Shown here: one piece after another, positions 1-10,200 of the stretch | Layout of the letters: each line of letters begins with the position of its first letter | How positions within the stretch are numbered: the first letter of the stretch is position 1 | From: Phoronis ovalis | Taxonomy: Eukaryota > Phoronida > Phoronidae | DNA length: 15,888 nt | Reading direction: 5' to 3' | NCBI GenBank assembly: GCA_028565635.1 | Contig: JAOXYB010025801.1 | Location: forward strand, 1-15,888 | The notes under the pieces: generated by a model | What the model was told of the DNA's origin: nothing | What the model saw: the letters and a program-made list of their open reading frames with translations, nothing else | Database searches by the model: none | Made by a program: the position numbers and the translations under genes

Positions 1-968
1 TATAATATTAGTGACTTTGAATGATAGTATCCTCCAGATGCTGACTTTGGTTTCTCGTCCCACTTTTTCAGGCTTCTTAATCAGTTTACCTGCACACACA
101 GTATGTATGATGTGATTTTAAAGTAAGGGACATAATTCAAAAGAATAACCTTTGTTTTATTGTATTTATTTTTATTATCTCTCAATATTAAAGATGTGTT
201 ATATATTTATATGAAGGTGATCAGGGTATGAAATGGTAATTTATTTTCTTGTTATTTATACTGTGTTACCTATTAATTCTTAATGTTTAATCAATAAATA
301 TTAAAATTTGTAAAATCTAAATTCATTTTACTGCCTGACAATTTTTTTCTTGTAGTTGAAATATATTTTCTAAATGTGTATATTAAATATTCTATTAGGA
401 GTTTAGAATCAAATTTAATTAAAAAATTAATTAATGAAAGCTTCTGTAAATTGTGTAATATTTTTGGAGAACCCGAGGTGTAGAGGTAAAATTAATTCTA
501 ACAACATTTCCTAATGTGAACTAGTCTAGACAATTTAGATTAAAATACATCATAAAGGTGATAAATAGAAATGCTGTTATAAATAACCAATATTAAATGT
601 GGTATTTTCAACTGTACATTTTATCATTCCCATTATGATTAAACCTAATGACATTATTAATAATTCAAACAAAAATCATATTTATATATTAAAAAGTATA
701 AACTGATTTAAATTTCAGAACTACTTAATTAGTATTTTAATCCACAGATACTTTAGGTTGATGAATAACACAGGTTAAACTCCAATGACCCATGGCTGAC
801 CTTTAGACTAGCTATTTCAACTATTAGTATAGTTGTATTCCTGGTGGTCAGTGTTAATCTGAGGTCTTGCCAGGACACTGACCATTCTGACTGAACCTAC
901 AATGAGTTTCTATTGTAAATGGACACATATCTAAAAGCAGTAGCCAGGAAGAAGGTTAGTTGTAGAAC
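1..968. other. Upstream region / possible 5' UTR
   Basis: AT-rich DNA with no recognisable coding exon. The last part before 969 should contain 5' UTR, but no TATA box, initiator or transcription start can be assigned with confidence. The stretch 411-435 is almost pure A/T (TTAATTAA-like). A 10-bp inverted repeat sits at 845-884. Possible weak splice acceptors lie at 939-940 and 964-965, so a non-coding upstream exon is possible, but neither has a convincing pyrimidine tract. Confidence 0.4.
845..884. repeat. Inverted repeat (small hairpin) upstream of exon 1
   Basis: TGGTCAGTGT at 845-854 is the exact reverse complement of ACACTGACCA at 875-884, with a 20-nt spacer. It lies 85-125 bp before the start codon, in probable promoter or 5' UTR sequence. 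The arms contain GGTCA, the core of nuclear-receptor half-sites, but without the RORE flank. A functional role is not shown. Confidence 0.5.
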
Positions 969-1203
969 ATGGAGTATTCTCATGCAGACATGACTTACTG
1001 GAATGGCAATATGCCTGTCAATGGAAATATGCCAGTGAATGGGTATGCTGGACATAATCGAAATACTGTGAATATGAATACATATTCTGGAAAAAGTTAC
1101 CAGATGAATAACTATTCTGGTAAAACCTATCAGATGAATAACTATGATGGAAAAAATTATCAGGTCCAACCTCATGGTTATACTGCTCAGGCACATGACG
1201 ATG
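969..1203 (+). CDS. HR3: HR3/ROR exon 1: A/B domain
   Basis: Encodes residues 1-78 plus the first base of codon 79. The donor is G|GTAGGT at 1204. The exon is Tyr, Asn, Met and Gly rich, with almost no hydrophobic core and two nested sets of internal repeats, so it is probably disordered. It joins to exon 2 to give an Ala at 79 and then the finger region. In other HR3 proteins the N-terminus also ends just before an (I)E(V/I)IPCKVC segment, which supports the junction. The N-terminal sequence itself is not recognisable from other family members. The start at 969 has a strong translation context and is preceded by an in-frame stop at 963. Confidence 0.87.
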
Positions 1204-4200
1204 GTAGGTGATTTTAATTAGTAAAAATTGAAATAGTTGAAGCATATTGTAGTGAAATGTTAAGTTTATTATGTAATCCATATCCCTACGATATCCTGTT
1301 CTAATCCTAGCAGTGATTTTTTGAAGCATTTTGAGTCACCCGATTTGGTTTGTTATTAATCTTAATTAGAATTAATGTCCTGTGTGATTGGTATCTAACC
1401 CATACTAAAACTATTGTCAGGAATATCTGTCCATTTTCTTACTGCTAATGCATTCTAAAATGAAGAGCATTTATGGTCATGCATCAAAACAAAAAATCCA
1501 TGGAAATGCAGAACTTGATTTAATCACAGCACTTGCTATTAGCTAGTGGACACACTATATACTGCAACCTGTGGAATGGTGTCTGTTTCCAATTTGGCTT
1601 GATTGTTGTGTAAACTTTGTATTTGAGGAAAACCATCTGTGGTCAGTGGATGTACTGTACTCCATGTACTTCTGCATGGGCTTAGATGATGGGGTTTGGA
1701 TGGGATGCAGCTCAGAATACTTTTTACTGGGTAAAGGGTTTAAGTCAATAGTTGCAGGACCATGTCAAACATATAATGATGACTGTCCAGCAACTAAAAT
1801 GCCCTTTAAATGATCATACAAATTCTCTATTTTTTTATTCATTTTAAATGAATTTCAAAAAATGGTAACATTCACAGATTTTTATCAAACTTCATACTAC
1901 ATTTTGACCTTGTCTCTAGCTGTCAAAGACTGTTTGAATAAAAAAATAAGGTTAGTTTAATTTGTGTGTTAATTACTCTTGTCTAAGTTTATGAGTAAGT
2001 AGGTTACTGGTTACAAAGTATGGGTCAGACATGGAATGTGTACTTAAAAGTATTAATCAATGTGGCCATTAAATGAACCATGCCACCAGTCTGACCTTGT
2101 CACCTTTGATATTGTGTGATACTGTAATTATATTTTGTCATTTAACTTACATATCCAGCATGATTCATAAAGACACTAAACATATTCTAGAGCTAATACT
2201 TGTTTCAAGGTGTGACCCACATGTTTACAGACAAAATGCTTGTATATGGTTCATACAGGTATTTGCACTAAGGTAATACATATTTTTGGGAACTTTACTT
2301 TCTCTTTGAGATTGAAACGAATATGTGAATTTATATTTTTTTTGCTCCACATAACTGGAACTCTTACTGTAAGACTGAAGTATGAAGTGTGATTCTATTT
2401 CACGAGAAATGATGGTTTATGCATTCGTACATATGGATTTTTTTATTATTTCCACATAAACCTTTGTTGCAGTATTTCAGTTTTTTAAAGATGTTTTATT
2501 TCTTGATAAGTTTTATGCTTATTGTGCATATAAAATTAGAGTTGTGAATCCTGAGAAGTTCTAATGAACTTGTCAAACTGGTTTGTCTTTTTTGTCATTT
2601 TCATGAGTATATGTTAATATATGTCCAATCTATTGCTGGTTTCTTTAAGTGTCCGACCATCCATGAAAGTTTTAATAAGATTTCTCATCACAAGATTTAG
2701 CAAAACAAATGTTGATTATTTTACTTTCTTGCATATGCAGATTTAAATAAGGTTTATCCCTGACCTATGTTGAGATGGGTAAAGAGTTCCCTGTTTTTCT
2801 TGTGCACCTCTTCATAGGATAAACTGCATGCATGTGAGACTCATTCCAACCAATCGTTTATCCAGATATTATTCTGGTTAATTTTACAGAAAAGGCTAAA
2901 TACACATACTTGCCTGAAAATGTATTTTAAATGTTTTTAGAGTACCATATGTATTTTTGTATGCATTTACAAAAAGACTGTATTTTGTGTTTTTGCTTTT
3001 TGTAGCTCATATTGAAGTAATACCATGTAAAGTGTGTGGTGACAAGAGTTCTGGAGTACATTATGGTGTTATAACATGCGAGGGGTGCAAGGTAAGAGAC
3101 CCGGGGTATACAACTTTGTTGTTGATATGTTGAGGCAGGGACATTCTGTGAGTAACATATCATTTTGATAACCATATGGTTAACTAACAGGCGATAATTT
3201 AAATTCCTAAAAAAAACCTGAAACGAAATAATTTCACTCAAAGGAGTATGCATTATTAATACTCTAAAAGAATAATCAATTATGACAGGTGTGTTTAAAA
3301 ATAAAATGCACCATTGTAATCTCACTTTCTAGTTTGAGATTTACTTGTCTGTTTGTATTGAGCTAGGTATTAAATATTTGGCTATTTGGGAAATATTACT
3401 GATTTATCTACTGTAAACAGTTAAGGTAAATTCTTTTATAAATTTTGCTTGGATGCATCAAAAATGGTGATGTAATTAATATCTGGATGCTTGCTTCAAA
3501 CATAACCATTCCCAAAGTAGGGTTTAACAGGTGGCCATGCACTATTTTACCTGAAACTGTCTGCACTAAGCAAATGTCAAATGCTTTTGTATGGCCAATA
3601 AATGTTTGAAAGAAAACTTAGCCAAATGTTCAGGAGATAGTCTTATCTCGCTAAATCAATACAGTAAACTTTTACAGTATCAACAGCCAGATTAGAGATG
3701 TGTTGAATCTGAGTTGATGTATTCAAGGGGTAGGACAGTTTGAAAACTTTTGGTCAAGGACTGGTCATGGGATTATGAGTTATCTGATAAAAAAATAAAT
3801 AGACTAGAACAAATAATTCATTTGGAATAGCAATCTTACTTATGAGATATATATAGCATTGCTATATAGCATTGCATGATTATCCAAATACCTGTGAAAA
3901 TGAAATGACATAGGGGAGGGGTGGCTTGGGGTTTAGGAATTGTTTAATAAGAGAATACATGCTTTAAAGTGTGACCAGTAAAACAAATATATGAGATACC
4001 TATTCAGTATTATCATATGTTCAGCAATTGATTTTTAATTTTTCTGCAAAATGTTGTCAATAACTAGGAAGAACATCTGGAAACAGTGATTAGTAACATG
4101 AAAATCTAAAAACTATGTACATTTTGTTTAGTAACACATGGATACCAGCATAAACAATAAAATATTAATTATGCTTTTCCAATTCAAATAAGTAGACTTT

Positions 4201-7200
4201 TGCAATTTGTGACTCATGATTTATAAACTATCAAGGTACCACTATAGAATATTTTTGTCATAAGGAAGTTAATGAAGATGTATGATAGATCACTGGCTGA
4301 CATCAGTTATTAAACATAGCAATAACAATAGAGTGAATTTCCAATATCACATCACTCTTTAATAATAAAAATGTTTAACTATTGATGAGATTATCAGTGT
4401 TCTCCACAACAAATTATACTTGTTCAGGGCACCAATTAACTTTAGTATATAAGCCTTGTATTATTTATCAACATTTAATCTATCCATGTGTGGGGTTTAC
4501 ATAAATAATATCATTAGCCCTGGAACATGTACACACTATTTTATGGAGAACACTGATTATCTAAATATAATGATGATACTGATACTGAAATATATGATTA
4601 ATGCCTTCTAAATGTTCTTAAAATTAGTTCAAATTTGGTAATAATTACTCAGTTTTACTAATTAAATACACCAGAGCCAAATGATGACAGTTTATTGCAG
4701 AAAACTGGATTGTGGAGCATTGCTTTTCATTTATTGTTTCCTTGAAGCAGATCACTTTTTGCTGCCTAGTTTGCAGATGGGGGATAATTTTCTAATTTTA
4801 TGTCTCTCTTTAAATTCAGCCATGCATGGCTATTTACATATTTTTTCCATGCTACTGATTAATCAAACTTTACATAGTATAAGTGGTTTAATAAACTTGC
4901 ATGTGCACATATTTTGCTAGATAAAAACAGCCTAGCCTATCTCTGATTGTAAATATTTGTCACATTTATTATTTGCCTGCATGTGGTTACTTTGGAAGTA
5001 ACTGGTAGCAATGGAAACAATACATGAACCTGGTATAAAGTAGGTCTGTATATCAGCCCATTCATATTTCAGCTCTTCATTTGTTAGTAGTATTCCTTGA
5101 CTGTAAAAGTTGTGAAAAAGCAATGGTCATGAAGAACATGAAATGAATTTTGGTCTATGAATGTTCGCAGGGACCAGATTGTGCACTTGGTTACACTTGA
5201 AATGTTTAAATATTGTAATTCTCATGAAAATGTAACTGTAATACATTTTGTCTTTAAAATGTCTCAGTTTTTGAGATTATAAATTTAATTTGTTGCTCTC
5301 AATACTATATGGATATAATAACAAAACTGTACTAATTAAAAAATGCTCAATTATGCTTTTAAAACATAAAGATATACTGAAAGTAGGATTTAATAGTGAA
5401 CTAATTTTTTCCCCCAATAGTCCAATGTAGACAAGTCTAGTACATTTCTTATACCATACTTTTACAACCTTCTATTAATAATGACCCTGTGGGTATTTCA
5501 AGGAACAGTACACTAAATCCAATAAAACTTATTGAGATGCAGTTGGGTAGATGTCAGTTTATGTAAATAACCAGAACAAAAGAACAGTGGATAGAAGGTA
5601 CAGTTACTAAGATGTTTTTCTGAAATGGACAATAATTTAATTTTACATATTGTGGTTTTCGATAAACAAAATGTTTTTATCATGTTTACTGGAGTAGATC
5701 ATCCGGAATATGCCCTTGTGGTGAAATTTAAATGATATGTTTAATGCGTTAATATATCATAGCTATGCTCCTTGATGCTTGTTCCCTATTTATCAGAACT
5801 ACATCTTGGCAAAAATATATATCTGTACTAAAGTATTAGATATTTTAATGTTATTTTACTTTTTAATCAAATTAGTTTTCACTAGTGCAAAGATTCTGGC
5901 ACATATTTTTTATTGATGGCAGTATATTTGAATATAATTTACAGTATCTGGTAAACTCCTTTTTATTATCCTAATGTAGTTCTCAGATATTTGGTGTAGT
6001 GTGAGCATTTCTGTTTAAAACTGTCACACTTATCTTTAGTTGATAGATAACTTGAAGATAAACAGTCGCAAGCTAGATATTCTGCTTATATATGGTAACA
6101 ACAAACCAGTGCAAGGCAGTCAGGTCTTAATCTTCTGGGGGACACTCTAATCTTCTGGGGGGGCCACTTATGCTTTTTTGAACACAGGGATGGACTGCAG
6201 AACCCCTGAGGGGCCACTGTGGAAAGAGTTGGTCCACATGCGTGAACATGGATTTTAAACAAGCCCTTGAATGTGTATATAGCCTGCTAAAAAAGAACCC
6301 TTTGCAGGTTTAAAAATTGACCCTTTGGGAGCCCTCATCGGGTATTAAGTAAACATGTTGCCACACAGCTATAAAGCCGCCCTGATTTTTTTGCATCTGA
6401 TTAGTGCCTTTTTACTATGCATCAATATATATCTGAATGATGAAAACCATATCCTTTGGCATATCTACATTGATTGTAAAAATTAACAACACCCTATTTG
6501 CCAATATTACGTGCCTGGTTGAAAAAAATATCCCTTTTTACACGATATTTTGTTCGTACACATGGACACGTATGCCCCTCCCCCAGAAAGAACCCAAACC
6601 AAAATTATAACTTATGTTTGCAAACTCAATCCAAATTTATAGAAATATAGAGATCGCAATACAACATCTAAGAAATATTTGAGAAGCCGTCCATTTTTAT
6701 GTAAACTGACCAAATTCCAAAATCTGTTTATGTAATTTTTGGTTTTCATGAGAGACATGGGGACAGCAACCCAAATTTTTGAATTTCTGAATGGTAGCAG
6801 TCCAAAAAAACCTGTAAAAAATATACAATCCAAATCTGAAAGTTTCACCCCTACCTCACACCCTATTAAAAAATATCTTGAGTACTCCCCAGGCTTAATC
6901 TCCACAAGGGGGAGTTGTATATCTCCATTGTTTTTTCGCAACTGACTTAATGGTGGAGGTTTACACAGAAAGAATATTACCATATTGTAAAGTAAGTGTA
7001 TAAGAAGTGCAGGATGATGGTTCATTGGATAGCTATAAAAAGTACTGGGCATATGAAAACTCAATATAGCATTCTTGTCATACCCCTGGTCTGTTAATAG
7101 CCATGATGTGTTTAAAACTTGTAAGTAGATTCAACTAAAGAGTAATATTAAAAGACATGAATCAAAAAACCTATGAGAATTATGACCTTAAATTTACAAT

Positions 7201-10200
7201 CAATCATGTGTTGAATAAATTAACTTCATTTTTCAAGCAGGCTGCATTTAATGTTATGAGAAAGTATGCTTAATGTAAAATGGTTTCCTAATGAACAAAC
7301 TTAGCTCCTATATATACACTTACACTTAAATTTGACCAATACTTTTAAGCATTAATTGACACAAACAACTTTTATTCACCTTGTCAATTTGGTGAACTTA
7401 ACTTTAATATGCAAATTTGTGTATTTTTTTTTTCTTCACAATTTAATCACCCTGACAGCTTGCCCAATCAACTGCAAAACATTAAAGAATGAATTGTAAA
7501 TTTTTCTATTATAGTTGAAAGGCATTCTAATTAAAATCTTATGTTTTCACTACCATTAGTTATCTGCTATCCTTTGTCCCATTAATAATGCGATGTATCA
7601 TTTCCTGTTACTTATCCATCATTTTTGAATTGCCATCTATGGATAAGTAACAGGAAAAAACTATCCGACTAATAGGAGAAAGGATGCAAACGTGTAACGG
7701 GAGTGCAAACTAACTTCAGATTTTAATGAGTTGAAAGTTACAATTTTTATTATTATCACTGCACAGCATATCTATGCATTTATTGGATTTGATTTGTTCA
7801 ATAACAAATGTTGTACTGTTTATATTTTAGAAATTATACCTCCTGTCCATCTGGGTGCCCTGATAATTTCAATTCTCTTGACAGACTCATCCATCATTCT
7901 TATATAGATATTCTTAACATGGCAACTGATTAGATATTTTTCCAGGGTCCTATAAATTCCAAGAGTATTCTAATTCATAGAGTAACCTTGCAATAATAAT
8001 TTTGTAATCCAGAGATTAATATATCGTAACAATTAGAAAATTGATTGACCTGCGTGAACACAAAAATTACTTTCTCACATAGCATTTGTTTGATTGTTTC
8101 AGGGGTTCTTCCGTCGTAGTCAGTCGGGACCAGTGAATTATCAATGTGCTCGCAACAAAGGCTGTGTAATCGACCGAGTCAACAGAAACAGATGTCAGTT
8201 CTGCCGTCTTCAAAAATGCCTTGCCCTTGGCATGTCAAGAGATGGTAGGTAGAAATTGTTTGTTTCCTTAAAATTATACCTCATTTTTACAAAATAAAAG
8301 GATCTGTATCAGTCACTGGAAATGCAAGATGTTGGAACTCTGTTTTCGAGTCTATCTGATTAATCCTTTACATTTAACTAATCCTCAACTAGTTAGAACA
8401 TCTGGGACTGAAATCATCTTTAAGAGCTTATGTCAAGATGGCTGAAGCATGTAAAATAGAAAGTATACATTACTGGGATGTTTGGAATGTCCAAAAGCTA
8501 TTTTCTTGGTAAAAAAATAAGGATCCCAGTGTTAGTAGATCACATATGGCTATTAGAGTACACTTGTTATCAGTTCAGTAAGCATCATGTTCAGAAAACT
8601 AATTCTTGTCATGATTTATTTGCAAGGATTTGTGCTGTTTTATATTGTGTATTTCCAGTAATAGTGTGGTTTCCTTTTGTGTATGTGAACATAAGTATTA
8701 TTGTGTGACAGTGGTCTATTATTGTGCAATATAAAGTACTCCTGTGTATCAGTGTCATATTGTGTAAAAGTGATCTGTGAGGGATATAGTGGTCTGACAT
8801 AGTACACGTGAGTTATAAGTCAGTTGCTCCTGAGTTCTCAATCTAAAGTTCCAATAAGTAATGTTTTGACTAAGTTTTGAAACAGTTGAGGTTTTGCTAG
8901 TTTCGCAATGCCTGTGATACAATTACAGTTTTCTTAAATAGAGAATGTTCAATGTGCTGATGGGGGGGGGGGGGGCATTACCCTCACATTTTGTGCGGCC
9001 CAGGATCCAAACCCTGATCCTGAAATATCCCCAGAAGCACAGGGTACTGGTGCTAAAAAAATATAAAACAAATAAAAAATATGAAATGAATGAGTAAATA
9101 TATTTCCACTTTGGTTAATCTGTCATTCACACTTATCACCAAATGGTCAAAAATCCTGCAAAAATGCCAATAAAGCTCATAGAAATTATCAATATAGCTC
9201 CTGTGTCCGAGGCGGTGCCTTGTACTATATAGAACAGTATCAAGGGGTGAGAATTAAAGATTTCATGGTTGAATTTTAAAATAAAAAAAATATTTTTTTG
9301 CCAATCAGCCCACACACCATCAAGACACTTACCAGAACAACTCTTAACTCCTTATACTAGCGTCAAAAAATGTTTATCCACGTACCTCCACAGACATACG
9401 AAATATTCAACAACAAACTCATAAATTGCCCCAGGTCACCGGAAATAGTACCAATACCCACCAGAAATCGTCGTTGATTGGGCAAAGATTCGTCAGCAGA
9501 CGAAGCATGGTGATTCTCGGAAAGTTCGTTATTTTCTGATACAAGCATTTATCCAATCAGCGACGATTTCCCTTGGGCATTGGTACTGTTTCCGGTGACA
9601 TAGTTAGAGTGAAAGGTCAATTTCCTCAATGATCACCATCTTCGGGGACAACTTTTGAGTTTGTTGTTGAATATTTCGCATGTCTGTGGAGGTACCGGAA
9701 ATAGTACCAATACCCACCAGAAATCGTCGTTGATTGGGCAAAGATTCGTCAGCAGACGAAGCATGGTGATTCTCGGAAAGTTCGTTATTTTCTGATACAA
9801 GCATTTATCCAATCAGCGACGATTTCCCTTGGGCATTGGTACTGTTTCCGGTGACATAGTTAGAGTGAAAGGTCAATTTCCTCAATGATCACCATCTTCG
9901 GGGACAACTTTTGAGTTTGTTGTTGAATATTTCGCATGTCTGTGGAGGTACGTGGATGGAAACATTTTTTGACGCTAGTTTAAGGAGTTACGAGTTATTC
10001 TTTTCAAGTTTCTTGAGGGTGTTTGGGCTGATTGGCAAAAAATAATTTTTTAAAATTCAACCATGAAACTTTCAATTCTCATGTCACCGCTTGATACTGT
10101 TCTATATAGTATGAGGCGCTGCCTCGGACACCGGAGCTATATTGCTAATTTCTATGAGTTTTTTTCCCATTTTTCAGGATTTTTGACCATTTGGTGATAA

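Larger units (their letters stand above)
3092..8102 (+). other. Intron 2 (5011 bp)
   Basis: Phase 0 intron between the two zinc-finger exons, donor GTAAGA and acceptor GTTTCAG. It is mostly AT-rich sequence without recognisable exons. Listed separately are a 13-bp tandem duplicate (3850), a MITE-like element (4395-4555), a 20-bp tandem repeat (6128), a repeat-like block with a long minus-strand open frame (to 7130) and a hairpin (7601-7657). Nothing is called in about 3100-3840, 4570-6100 and 7700-8100. Confidence 0.9.

Noticed and set aside
897-1329. Minus-strand open frames opposite exon 1
   Set aside because: Shadows of the repetitive exon 1 coding sequence; their His/Ile-rich repeats are the complement of the real repeats.
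1571-1813. 80-codon + strand open frame in intron 1
   Set aside because: Unremarkable length for chance, no recognisable motif, and no suitable acceptor and donor pair in matching phase.
1837-1853. Palindrome ATTCATTTTAAATGAAT
   Set aside because: Such A/T palindromes are expected by chance in DNA this AT-rich.
2073-2276. 67-codon + strand open frame in intron 1
   Set aside because: Short, low-information composition, no domain and no splice context.
2927-3325. 132-codon minus-strand open frame across exon 2
   Set aside because: It overlaps the conserved zinc-finger exon on the other strand and shows no homology.
3740-3765. Two TGGTCA half-sites five bases apart (DR5-like)
   Set aside because: TGGTCA is off-consensus, the spacing is not that of a monomeric ROR site, and there is no conservation evidence.
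4681-4920. 79-codon + strand open frame in intron 2
   Set aside because: Phe/Leu-rich translation of AT-rich DNA, no motif and no splice sites of note.
8478-8800. Overlapping open frames on both strands in intron 3
   Set aside because: Short, hydrophobic, without recognisable features; overlap with a loosely repetitive stretch explains the absence of stops.
9363-9804. Two minus-strand open frames (9363-9548 and 9604-9804) sharing an identical start
   Set aside because: The identity is explained by the 256-bp DNA duplication; the frames diverge where the duplicate ends and match no known protein.
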